64,000 nucleotides of DNA from Prostheceraeus crozeri (GCA_907163375.1 CAJQUW010016946.1:186001-250000), one strand, 5' to 3'; positions 9,467 through 18,122 are shown, numbered from the stretch's first letter. The notes: generated by a model not told the origin, from the letters alone. A program made the numbers and translations.

Positions 9467-11025
9467 GTGGAAATATATGTTTCCAATGTGAATGATACGG
9501 AAAGTGAAAATAAGGATTCGTTTCTAATTTACTTACCCAGTAATGCTTCTATGAAAAAATTTCCCAATAATAAACCATCAGACTATCGAGTAGAATTAAA
9601 TCGTCCATTACTTCTAGAAGGTGAATGGGAAGTAGGTGTTTCCAGCATTCGTTATGATAGTAATATTCAGAATGTGAATTAATTGGAAGAAATGGTATTG
9701 ACTCCTCGCACCCATGATGGAATAACGATGAATAATGCATTCAAGTTTCCATACAATTTAACATCAGATGGAAAGTGGAATTATGAATGGAATCAGTTGG
9801 AATGAGATTATTATGGATCATGAGATGAAGATAAAATCATTAAGGCATTCAATAGTGACAATGCTTCTATTATGAAAAATAAGGGTCAGAAAGTTTATGA
9901 GCTTATTATCTATGAATGGCACGGGAGACACTTCTATCGTTTTCACTCTTTTACTAGGGGTCTTACATTGAGGTTGGATAATGAATTCTATCCACATCTC
10001 GGTTTTGGACACAGTCTGCATCTGACATCAATGGCTATTGCAAATGTTACAAAAATCTATTCAAACCGAATAAACAAGTTTCATTATAAATTTAAAATAT
10101 TTGATGAAGATGTTGTAGAATGTGAAGAACGCATCATTTTGAAAAAGCGTGGTGTCAAGTCTTTGACACTTATTGAGTTAGTAAAACGATGGAATGAGAC
10201 TGTGGCTAAAAAGTATGGAGAGAAAGTCATGGCTCGGAAGGATAAGTTGGTTATTCAGAAATATAATGACAAACTTGCAGTTTATTTCTCTCGAACCTTG
10301 CGTCATTTTGCAAGACATGTATCGCCTATTATTGGAAGCAGTTTGGTTTATGCTTCTCATGAATATCACACTAAAGCTGTATCAGTTAATGATGAATGGT
10401 GAGTGGACATCTATGGTGATCGCATCAAGAAAATTTACCAATCTTATCAAGAAACTAAAGTTAGTATCAATACAATGCCGCGTCTATACAATACAGTTGA
10501 AAACTTTATTCGTGTCATAAATTCATATATACAACATAAGTTGAAGCAAATGTTGAAGAGTACATTTTGTAGATATGATGCAAAGGCACATCACATTTCG
10601 TTTTCAATTAAAAATCAAAGTGCTGTTCTGAAGCTGGGTGATCACATTCAATGTCAATTGAGTAACAATTTGAAAAAACTCTTTGGCTTTTCATTGCTAC
10701 AAGATAAGCTTGCTACTTCATACACGATTGGTGTAGGAATACCAATGACACTTGATAAACATGAACAACATCTCTACATTCAAAGTGATCTGATTTCACC
10801 AATTTCTGTTGGTTAGAAAAAAGAACACATTTTACGTAATATCATTCATGATAAAGACGCTTCCTATGGAATCGTTGAAAAGATGTTTAAGCCTATTTTT
10901 ACCATCCTGTTATCAAACAAACTATCCCGTCTATTTCTCTCAAAATTACAAATGGTTTACATGAGTTCATCCATGTGAAAGATACTGAATCCCTTATAAC
11001 CTTAGTGTTTAGGAAAACAAAGTAA
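9467..11025 (+). pseudogene. Penton-like/minor capsid gene with five in-frame stops
   Basis: The start region FLIYLPSNASMKKFPNN and LEGEWEVGVSSIRYD matches a motif (LPSNSS, FP.N, L.G.WEVGL..I.Y) that I recall from abundant Polinton proteins downstream of the hexon. A penton or vertex role is inference. One reading frame runs from 9467, interrupted by TAA 9680, TGA 9803, TGA 9821, TGA 10400 and TAG 10814. A shift near 10900 leads to a family-like end (LITLVFRKTK) at TAA 11023-11025. About 520 codons in total. The apparent start codon is GTG at 9467, with no ATG before the upstream stop, so the start codon itself may be mutated. AATAAA follows at 11048. Confidence 0.7.
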
Positions 11026-11047
11026 AGTGATGGTAAAATTTTATTGA

Positions 11048-11053
11048 AATAAA
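11048..11053 (+). terminator. Poly(A) signal at the end of the rightward block
   Basis: AATAAA lies 23 bases after the penton-like gene's stop, in the 210-bp gap between convergent genes. Confidence 0.6.
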
Positions 11054-13314
11054 AAGATATGTATGAAAAAGTGTTTTGAAGAAGTGTTGACAAAGTGGGA
11101 AAGTCTTTTCACAGATATAGTGGGAATTAACTGACTAGGCATATATTCACAAGAAAGTGCAAACTAAAGCGATACATAAAGCAACAATGAATAGCAACAA
11201 AAAACATCATCAAAATACTGATTTAAGAATGAATCTATTTACACATCTCCTGAATGTGGTAGTGTGAGTTTAATTCTTTTGGGGGTGATATGTTTGTGCC
11301 AGGATGTCCATGTGGAAGGGATATGTTATGTCCTATCCAACACCTCTCATCCTCCCACGCTGAAAGTGCTGGCTTCCTAGATGTATGAGTTTTTACCTCA
11401 TGTGTCTTTGATTTTAAGATGGTCATGTTGACAAACGTTATGTTCTTATTTATGTAGGCCATCCTATAGACCCTATGTTTCATATTTAAAACAATCGATT
11501 TATATATGCCTTTGGCGTGCTTAATACTGTCACTGGAGTCTTTTGGTTTCATGGAATACATTTTAGGACAAAGAAGAATCATTTCCTTAATTTCCTTTCC
11601 TGCCATTTCATCTTTAAAGCATTCTAATTTTGCTTTATTTTTAGTAGAGCATAGTGGGTGATCTGTAGGATAATTTGATGTATCAAAATATTTTTCTAAA
11701 GATTTTCCTCCTTCATTGAAATTTAACTCTTTCTGAGCAGCGATACTTAAAAAGAAACTGTCGGTATCACCGCCCTGCAAACGCACGTCTTTAATTAGAG
11801 GGCATGGTTTTAATATTCTATAGAAGAGTTGATACATTTCAAGCTTGGAATAATCTACACTATTGAGCTATTACACTTAACTTCCACTCTTTCATTTTTT
11901 CTAACCCCCTTTTATTCTCTCATGACTGTCATAACCTTTGAAGTTATGAAACATAACGGGTAGAGTACGCCGTTTCAGTCTCAGTGAAAAATCACATCTT
12001 GTACATAGCGCGTTTCTAAATTTACCAGTGATGTGTTCATGGTCGCGCACTTTCTTGATTTTATCTTCATCAAACTTTTTATTACATTTTGGGCAGACTT
12101 TACAACTTTCAAATTTTACCTGATCATCTGCTGACATATTCAATGATCTGTGTTCACTATGATATTTTTGCTGAAATTTGACAGCGCTTTCGAGGAATTG
12201 TAAGAATTTATGTATACAATCCTCACCTTGCCAGAAGTGCATTTTATTATTTTTATTTTTGAAGTAATCATGCCATACCTCATAACATGATATGACTGCC
12301 GCTTTATGGGTGTTATCATCAATGTAGCATTCGATGTCAGCATAGATGACATGAAGAGGACTTAATTCATCACCTTTCCCTCTATATGAAACTCTTTATC
12401 TTTGGGCATGCATTCTATTTCGAGTTTATCTCGCTTACACAATTCATAATATGTTTCAAATTTATCTTTTGACCAGAAGGGACGCATACAATGGTCACAT
12501 ATGAAATGCCCTCCTCTTCTAGATCTTAAGTGGGAATATAGTCGAATCATTTTAGGAATACCACAGTAATGCCAATTTTCACTATCATTTTGATGTACTA
12601 GCAGGAGATTGACTACCCGATCATAAGTTGATGAACGGTTGTTGTAACGCACACCCTTAAGGAAGATTGAAGGAGCCTCGACCACGGTAATTTTCTAATA
12701 GAGTAATTTTAAACTTGGCAGATTCTATGCCATCAAAAATTAGACCACTATCGCGCTTGTCAAATTTATCAATATTTGATTTTAGTCCTTGGATGTGAAA
12801 ATTTATCCAACCTTCTTTATCGACTACCTCTGTAGCAGGAGAGGAGGGTATGTAAAACACCAACCTCCGTACTATTTCACCAGTATGATAATCAACTTTA
12901 ACATATTTTATTTTAAGGTAGATGAGCTTTTTTATTCTAAACTGCTCCAAATTATGAAAGAGCGCATCTATCAATGTTGAATTTTGACGGAACCACTCCG
13001 GAAAATCAGCAATAGTTTCTGAGGATTCCATATGGTAATTTCTCACTACATTATTGAGCGATACTTCAGTTAGTCGAATAGAGGAGGTGCTTTTGCTATA
13101 ACTATCATTTGTGTGTGTCAAGTAAAGTCACAAGTAAAGGAGACATGTTGAATAGAATCATCCTCACCTCGGGAGATTGATGATGGTTTGGGTTGACACA
13201 CACGTTGTCTGATGTGTCGGGTGAGATCGCGCTTTCTCGTAAAGATATGGCCACAATCAGCACATATTTTGGATGCTTCCCGTGACTGCGCACTTGAGTT
13301 GGAACTGTCATCAT

Positions 13315-13373
13315 CTGGAGGAGAAATCATCCTATCATCTCTATTGAAGTCATAGTTTATTTTTACAACATAC
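13315..13373 (-). other. Second polymerase intron, 59 nt
   Basis: The donor is GAAG|GTATGT and the acceptor CTCCTCCAG|ATGATGAC. It joins the leader exon in phase to the acidic stretch before the zinc finger. Confidence 0.65.
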
Positions 13374-13434
13374 CTTCACTCAACAGTTGTAAAGCTTCCT
13401 CGAGAAGGGAGCGCTTTGATGATGAAGTAGATGC

Positions 13435-13501
13435 CTGAAATTGAGAAAGATGCTATTAACCTAACGTTTAAGGGAGATGAGTGATGAAATCCTTAACTTA
13501 C
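13435..13501 (-). other. 67-nt intron directly after the polymerase start ATG
   Basis: ATG|GTAAGT at 13504-13496 and TTTCAG|GCATCT at 13437-13429. Length, donor context and first exon-2 codons (MAS) match the intron at 2507-2573. Confidence 0.85.
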
Positions 13502-13504
13502 CAT

Positions 13505-13778
13505 TTCAACGAAATTAAGCCAAAATCTGATACTTTGATAGTCAGAATGTAGTAATTGACTCAAACCAAAATAGGATACGTCAGCAACGTTGGATTATAT
13601 TTGAGTGGAGAGAAAAGCTCACTTGTTGTTAATATATCTCAAATATGGAATGAAATCTAGTCTATTTTTCCCTCTAATATACTCCCATACTCAACATTCA
13701 TTGGCTATTCATTCTGATTGGTTGCTTGCTTATACTCAAGGACTAAGAAATCAAGTTTATGGCATACATTTCAAAGTC
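13505..13778. promoter_or_regulatory. Divergent intergenic region between polymerase and 13779 gene
   Basis: Two ATTGG (inverted CCAAT) boxes lie near 13699 and 13719, before TTATAC near 13730, about 50 bp upstream of the rightward ATG. The leftward polymerase shares the other side. The assignment is by motif only. Confidence 0.4.
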
Positions 13779-14195
13779 ATGGATTCACCATCAACTCTCT
13801 CGCATGAATCACCAGTGTCTGCATCAAGCATGCCAACTTGCCCTCCCGCTCCGAAAAAGGCAACCTTGGAGAAGCAGAGAAGGCTGGATGATATTCCAAA
13901 GTTGGAATTACCATCTCGAACGGAGCAAGAAGAGTTATAAATGATATATGTGCGATGGAAATACCTGCTCTACAATCAGGAAGATTTAAAAACGGAAACT
14001 GACATTAACCTTCCCCATGATATACGGAGATGGTACAGTCCATCATCCCAACCCCGGAATGAAGTGGAATGGAATTACATCTATGGTGTGTTGGTCGCGG
14101 CAGAGGAACGATTAAGGCAGTTGAAGTGCAACTGCAGTGGTTGTGAGAATTTATGGGACAATGTGACTTCCGAGGAACTTTTGAATTATTTGTAA
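13779..14195 (+). pseudogene. Unknown accessory gene with one in-frame TAA
   Basis: One frame runs 138 codons from ATG 13779 to TAA 14193-14195, broken by TAA 13938-13940, after which ATG follows at once. The first half is Ser/Pro-rich and basic-acidic mixed (CPPAPKKATLEKQRR), likely disordered. The second half is ordered-looking, with YVRWKYLLYNQEDL, EVEWNYIYGVLVAAEERLRQL (a helix) and a CNCSGC cluster. I do not recognise it. It could be two tandem small genes, but the shared frame and zero spacing favour one gene with a stop. AATAAA at 14203-14208 ends it. Confidence 0.5.
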
Positions 14196-14202
14196 ATTTC
14201 TT

Positions 14203-14208
14203 AATAAA
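14203..14208 (+). terminator. Poly(A) signal AATAAA
   Basis: AATAAA begins 8 bases after the TAA of the preceding gene. Confidence 0.6.
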
Positions 14209-14452
14209 TGTTTATTTCCTTCCTCTGTCTGTTTTCACTTATTTCTGGGTAATGTAGCATACATAATCATTAACATCATAGTGAAAATCTGATCATTTGA
14301 CAGCTCAGTATAAATCATACCAGCTGATGATAGATACAATCATTTATTCCTAAGTACTATCTCTATCACTGAGTATAATGATAAAGGGATTGAATATCAA
14401 AAACAGAGACATGTAGTTCCTTAGATTTATTTACAATTAAAGCACATATACT

Positions 14453-14692
14453 TTATAGCGAGGAAAAGTCAAGTGGAAGAACCTTTAAGTCATTGTAGAC
14501 TTTGTAGCACCTTGGACGTTTAGGGGCATCTGGCGCTCTTCTCACGCGCGTTGTTTTCGGTGTCCACTCTTCATCTATCCAGACATTTCTTACAGTCTTG
14601 CCTTTGTCGCAAGTCTCCTTCTGATCACAGTTGTCTTCATCACACCACTCATTGATGATCACAAAATTACATGGTGTTTCTGAGTTTGTCAT
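14453..14692 (-). CDS. Small accessory protein, paralogue A of an inverted pair, 79 aa
   Basis: The intact frame reads leftward. It has an acidic, Cys-containing N-terminal half (CDEDNCDQKETC) and a basic Pro-rich C-terminal half ending KVYNDLKVLPLDFSSL. The same C-terminus, ITRVRRAPDAPKRPRC-like core and 3' untranslated sequence are found in opposite orientation at 14856-15107. I do not recognise the family. The paired cysteines could bind metal. The poly(A) signal is TTTATT on the plus strand at 14426-14431. Confidence 0.6.
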   Translation of the reverse strand: MTNSETPCNFVIINEWCDEDNCDQKETCDKGKTVRNVWIDEEWTPKTTRVRRAPDAPKRPRCYKVYNDLKVLPLDFSSL

Positions 14693-14855
14693 CTTGGCGT
14701 GCTAGTTCGTATAATGTGAATAAGAGTGTTACAATCTTCCGACTTATGTAGTCTTCATCTAAATTAGAATCATTCTGATTGGTTGTTGAGGAATTCATTG
14801 TTGAAAAACATATAAAAGTCAGAAAATTGAAACACTTTTCATTCTCATCTATCTC
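14693..14855. promoter_or_regulatory. Bidirectional promoter of the inverted paralogue pair
   Basis: A single ATTGG/CCAAT box near 14778 sits between the divergent starts. TATAAAAG at 14811 lies about 45 bp before the rightward ATG. No equally clear TATA box serves the leftward gene. Confidence 0.55.
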
Positions 14856-15107
14856 ATGATGGAAGGTACATCTCCCGCCTTAGAGATCTTCAATAAAATC
14901 TTTGAAGTGGTCGACGAGTGGGATGAAGACTGAGATCAGAAGGAGACTTGTGATAAAAGTAAGATTGTGCAAGTTGTGTGGAGTAATGGTGATTTTACAC
15001 CAAAAATAACGCGCGTGAGAAGAGCGCCCGATGCCCCAAAACGACCAAGGTGCAACAAAGTCTACAATGACTTAAAGGTTCTTCCACTTGACTTTTCCTC
15101 ACTATAA
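14856..15107 (+). pseudogene. Paralogue B of the inverted pair, in-frame TGA
   Basis: This frame of 83 codons ends in exactly the same residues as paralogue A (VYNDLKVLPLDFSSL) and shares RVRRAPDAPKRPRC. TGA at 14931-14933 stands where paralogue A has a cysteine codon after an Asp. The N-terminal 25 residues differ. AATAAA at 15129-15134 is in a 3' region that also matches A. The arrangement is an inverted duplication including both 3' ends. Confidence 0.6.
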
Positions 15108-15359
15108 AGTATATGTGCTTCAATTGTAAATAAACCTACATAAGCATACTACATGTCTTTGTTTTGCAATGTATTTGTCTAGAAATGGAAATAAATGGAG
15201 TAATTTAGATATGGGGTTACTTGACACATTTGTTATCGGTCTACTTTTCTATCAAAAGAGAGCGCACCATTAGAGAAGATAGAAGGCGATTTTGCATACG
15301 TGTGGCGTAAGAGTGACCTCCCATTTCATCCCTTCATCATTTAGCCTCAATGATAGAGG
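15108..15359. other. Intergenic stretch of the Polinton
   Basis: No gene is seen. It separates the 3' end of paralogue B from the last stem-loop of the leftward block. Confidence 0.5.
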
Positions 15360-15377
15360 CAGTTCTTAAAAGAACTG
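15360..15377 (-). terminator. Histone-type 3' stem-loop, copy C
   Basis: On the minus strand AGTTCT-TTTA-AGAACT forms a perfect 6-bp stem with a TTTA loop, plus one closing C-G pair. It has the geometry of a metazoan histone mRNA stem-loop but lacks GG/CC at the base of the stem and the ACCA flank. Confidence 0.5.
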
Positions 15378-15689
15378 ATGGCTCATTCTCAGATAACGTT
15401 TGCAATGGAGAATTTAAAAAGTAACCTGTGGCAGATAGCTAAGACTCAACCGATTGGCGTTCAAAGTGATACGATGAGAACTGTGTCAAATGCCCAACAC
15501 GAGTTGCCCCAGAGGTCTCGGTCTAAAATATGACACACTCCCTTGCCACACTTATCACTACGATATCATCCGCTGTCTCAAGAGAGATCGCCCACCAACA
15601 GGAAGAATTATACCGAAATCCTCCTTAACATGCAACGTTTAAGTTGACTGATAGCAGATACAACTTTGTGATTTTAGTTTTATTTGTAT
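15378..15689 (-). pseudogene. Probable decayed third gene of the leftward block
   Basis: Short open pieces occur in all three frames between a 55-nt element and a stem-loop, the same layout as the gene before it. No start or domain can be assigned. Confidence 0.3.
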
Positions 15690-15744
15690 GATAGATTCAG
15701 TCAGACCGAAGTCTGTCCATGGCAAACCACGAGGAGGTACTATC
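15690..15744 (-). promoter_or_regulatory. 55-nt conserved structured element, copy 1
   Basis: It differs from copy 2 (16158-16212) at only two positions. Ends are complementary (GATAG...CTATC). Inside, CAGAC-TTCG-GTCTG forms a C(UUCG)G tetraloop hairpin on the minus strand. It lies just downstream of stem-loop B. Function is unknown: 3'-end signal, promoter or small RNA. Confidence 0.7.
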
Positions 15745-15761
15745 ATATTTTTCCCCATGGT

Positions 15762-15777
15762 GGTCTTTAAAAAGATC
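15762..15777 (-). terminator. Histone-type 3' stem-loop, copy B
   Basis: The minus strand reads GATCTT-TTTA-AAGACC then ACCA, with CAAC before it. One A-C mismatch in the stem fits a G to A change from a perfect GGTCTT stem. It lies 29 nt after the stop codon at 15807, the usual distance in histone genes. Confidence 0.65.
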
Positions 15778-15806
15778 GTTGGTTCGTTCTCGGGATATGA
15801 ATAGAC

Positions 15807-16073
15807 TTAGGTTTGGCCGATTCCGCTGAGAGAAACTTGCAATCTCTCTATGTCAGCGGCATCGACCTCCTCTACTATAAGCTGACTGTTGGAGGGCGGT
15901 ATATACCCCCACTCTGTTGAATTGGCATCATCTTTAGTTGTTGATGAGCCAATTCGAGCAAGATTGTTATAGACTCGCTCTCGCTCCTCCATCTCTAGAA
16001 TCTCAATAAATAAATTTCTCGGTCCAAGCCGAGGCTTGTCAGGAGAGCTGACTGTCGTCTTAGGTGTTTTCAT
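15807..16073 (-). CDS. Unknown small protein of the leftward block, 88 aa
   Basis: The frame is intact. It is acidic and mostly helical-looking: Thr/Ser/Pro start (MKTPKTTVSSPDKPRLGP), then NLFIEILEMEERERVYNNL, then a variable centre and QLIVEEVDAADIERLQVSL. No family is recognised. Its position between a 55-nt element 85 bp upstream and a histone-type stem-loop 29 nt downstream marks it as a discrete transcription unit rather than a chance frame. Confidence 0.55.
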   Translation of the reverse strand: MKTPKTTVSSPDKPRLGPRNLFIEILEMEERERVYNNLARIGSSTTKDDANSTEWGYIPPSNSQLIVEEVDAADIERLQVSLSGIGQT

Positions 16074-16157
16074 GATGGAGTATAGAATGAAAATGACAGA
16101 GAGGCAATGGTTTTACCCCTCTGATACAAAGACATGACTCAGTCTTTCTAATTATGT

Positions 16158-16212
16158 GATAGATTCAGTCAGACCGAAGTCTGTCCAGAGCAAACCACGA
16201 GGAGGTACTATC
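16158..16212 (-). promoter_or_regulatory. 55-nt conserved structured element, copy 2
   Basis: 53 of 55 bases match copy 1. It follows stem-loop A by 15 nt and precedes the 15807-16073 gene. Terminal GATAG/CTATC pairing and the UUCG hairpin are retained. Confidence 0.7.
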
Positions 16213-16227
16213 ACTCTTGCTCCGTGT

Positions 16228-16243
16228 GGCTCTTAAAAGAGCC
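16228..16243 (-). terminator. Histone-type 3' stem-loop, copy A (perfect)
   Basis: The minus strand reads CCAAAC-GGCTCTTTTAAGAGCC-ACAC. This matches the metazoan histone consensus: 6-bp stem beginning GG, 4-nt loop TTTA, A-rich 5' flank, AC 3' flank. CAAGAGTGA about 10 nt downstream resembles the sea-urchin histone downstream element CAAGAAAGA. It lies 29 nt after the stop of the coiled-coil gene. Confidence 0.8.
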
Positions 16244-16272
16244 GTTTGGGGCGTTCTCGGGATCAAAAGATC

Positions 16273-17117
16273 CTACTGCTGATGTAAAAACTCTGAAAGG
16301 AAAAGAATAGGAGATTAGATGCGGCAAGGAAATGATCATGTTGAAGTAACTTACTGGGAACTTTCTTCCGGACTTTTCGGACGACGAAGTCCTCAAGCTC
16401 ACCGGTGATGTCCATGTTCATATGGAGACATCGGACTCCGTCGCCCTTGTAGCATTGCTGCGTCTGATTGGGGTCGCTCGTTATTGTCGGTACGTCGCAC
16501 ACATTATTTTCGAAGAGGGGAAGATGGACTTCATACACTCTTCTGTTCGCTCATGCAATCACTCTACTTCAGCCACCAACCTCTTGTTCACGCCCTTCAC
16601 TTCCTCTGTTTCCTTCACCACGCTTCGCATCCGATCTATCTCATCATCCTTCATCAACAAATTCACCTGCAGACTACTCACCAAATTTTCTTTCTTCATC
16701 AGCTCACTCCTTTCCACCATCCGTTCTTTCTCCTTCTGCCTCATGCTTTCCAACTTTTCTCTCGTCACCTTATACCCTTCAGCCTTTGCAGTCAACTTCT
16801 CATTCCGCATCACTAATACTTTATTCTTCTCCTCAACCGCCCTCAATCGATCCTTCATCCTCACATATTCATCCCTCGTGTTCCCTTCCTCTCTCCGAGG
16901 CGATGATGCCGCCAACGGCTTACCCACTTCCTGTCCCTTATCCTTCCCCTTCTCCTCAAGATCACCAATTTTCCCAAACAATTCCTCCAACACGTCATCC
17001 AAATCAGCATCAACATCAGGCTTCTTCCTCACTCAAGCCCTCATCAGTCGCCTTGGTAACACCTTTCTTCCCCACCGCACCCTCAATCGTCGCCACTGCC
17101 ACTCTTACCTCTTCCAT
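16273..17117 (-). pseudogene. Spliced coiled-coil protein gene ending in a histone-type stem-loop
   Basis: Reading leftward, ATG 17117 starts a short frame (VRVAVATIEGAVGKKG) that shifts near 17030 into 157 codons rich in charged heptads (MKDRLRAVEEKNKVLVMRNE; ERMVERSELMKKENLV), a long coiled coil. A stop at 16559 and a shift then lead to a C-terminal domain (CDVPTITSDPNQTQQCYKGD, ITGELEDFVVRKVRKKVP). A 62-nt intron (16354-16293; A|GTAAGT to TTTCAG|AG) joins it to a last exon coding five more residues and TAG 16275-16273. The family is not recognised; such a coiled coil could be structural or a virion-associated protein. The block is GC-richer than its surroundings. Confidence 0.5.
16293..16354 (-). 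other. 62-nt intron before the last exon of the coiled-coil gene
   Basis: The donor is CCCA|GTAAGT and the acceptor TTTTCCTTTCAG|AGTTTT. Splicing in phase adds FLHQQ and a stop 29 nt before the stem-loop. Confidence 0.6.
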
Positions 17118-17138
17118 ATCTAACAAAACTCCCTCAAA

Positions 17139-17379
17139 CTACGACTTAAACCCCTGCATACTAATATTGCCACTAGGGCACTGGCTATGGTTCCTAATGA
17201 ACTCTACATCTCTCCCATCCTCACATACCACCTTATGATGCACACACACCCTCAACAACACTTTCCTCACATGCTCGCCCACCGTCCCCTTTAATGTGCT
17301 TTTTGAGCTCGCTGCCTCCGGCAATACGGCCACAGCTACACTTGCCGATGAGTATACGCGCATTTATCATCTTAGTCAT
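17139..17379 (-). pseudogene. Cys/His-containing unknown gene, first of the leftward block
   Basis: After a TATCTTTACAG acceptor at 17390, ATG 17379 opens a frame with GKCSCGRIAGGSELKKHIK. A shift near 17285 leads to VRKVLLRVCVHHKVVCEDG and IRNHSQCPSG, ending at 17139. The Cys/His pattern may bind zinc but fits no family I know. It is close to and upstream of the coiled-coil gene, so both may be one transcript. Confidence 0.4.
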
Positions 17380-17389
17380 AGTGACGATT

Positions 17390-18008
17390 CTGTAAAGATA
17401 GAGTAAAAACTTGATAGCGAGTGTTTATAGGATACTACTTGCTGAAATGCATTGAAAGACTAAGTCCAAAAACATTTGATAGCAGTCGTCTAGGCGTTAG
17501 GCTCTTGAATCCGTTACAGGCATTACTCAGAGGGGATGTTATCCCAGCTCCAAGGCCTCGACTCACAAATCCAACTTCGGGCGGACAGAGCGTGCGTCAT
17601 GTCACTGTGTTGGTATACGGGCCCAGATTTTGACATGAAAACCGGTGGAGTCATTTACGGGAGGAAACGTCCCAAGTCGCAGAGACTCATAAACGACTGG
17701 TTTTCATTCAAAAACTTTAATCATCGTCATCATTAAATACGAATTTAAATTTTTCAGTATTTTAGTACTACTCATAAAACGTTTATAAGTGGTCTGTCAC
17801 CTACAGCACATCATGAGCTGTCAAACGTTTTTTGAATCAAGTCTAAAGGACTTGTAGAAGCAAAGTTATAGTCGTTTGAAGATTTCGGCCTACTATCATC
17901 AAATGGTCAGTCATGCTATACTGACTAACCTATAAGTCTGACTTCTTAGCTGATATCAGCAATGAAAAGTCAGAATTCCGATATCGAACCTCAAGAGAAA
18001 CGACTTAC
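17390..18008 (-). other. Probable 619-nt leader intron; no confident gene inside
   Basis: The donor ACTACAG|GTAAGT is at 18009/18008 and the acceptor at 17390. Small frames inside (17536-17736 plus, 17655-17522 minus) have no support. A GTCAGT...ACTGAC hairpin is near 17906-17927. Confidence 0.45.
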
Positions 18009-18064
18009 CTGTAGTCAGTTTCTCAACTTAGTGAGATTCCTCTCCCGAACTCGTACTTATATAT
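18009..18064 (-). promoter_or_regulatory. Leftward promoter with TATATAAG and first exon
   Basis: TATATAAG on the minus strand (18064-18057) is followed after about 48 nt by a strong splice donor. It sits just inside the right terminal repeat, mirroring the rightward promoter at the left end. Confidence 0.65.
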
Positions 18065-18122
18065 CCTGTGAATATGCAATCAATAAGAGGGGGGTTTAGA
18101 CATTGGTTATCCAAATTTTGAC

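Larger units (their letters stand above)
11235..13504 (-). pseudogene. Protein-primed DNA polymerase B, internally deleted
   Basis: This gene reads leftward. It starts with ATG 13504-13502, split from the rest by a 67-nt intron (13501-13435); exon 2 is 13434-13374; a 59-nt intron (13373-13315) follows. The N-terminus has a C2H2 finger (CADCGHIFTRKRDLTRHIRQ). The exonuclease domain shows YADIEC near 12330, CKVCPKC and FHNFKGYDSH near 11930. Frameshifts lie near 13125, 12675 and 12370. After 11901 the sequence jumps to MYQLFYRILKP and GGDTDSFFL, the palm motif C, so motifs A and B and the fingers are missing, some 400-500 residues of a usual ~1000. The C-terminus has DERCWIGHNISLPHGH. It cannot synthesise DNA. 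Confidence 0.88.

Noticed and set aside
4413-10402. TGA as a recoded sense codon (selenocysteine or reassigned) in Polinton genes
   Set aside because: Frameshifts and TAA/TAG stops occur in the same genes, intact genes end normally with TAA, TAG or TGA, and no SECIS-like element was recognised.
9467-10816. Several separate small genes downstream of the capsid gene
   Set aside because: All pieces share one frame and together make one family-length protein with stops.
15360-15777. Rho-independent bacterial terminators
   Set aside because: No T-tract follows the hairpins on the coding strand, and context is eukaryotic with histone-type flanks.
16422-17238. Plus-strand frames rich in Ser/Leu/Pro (233 and 256 codons)
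   Set aside because: They are the complement of the coiled-coil gene. The minus strand has heptads, splice sites and a stem-loop.
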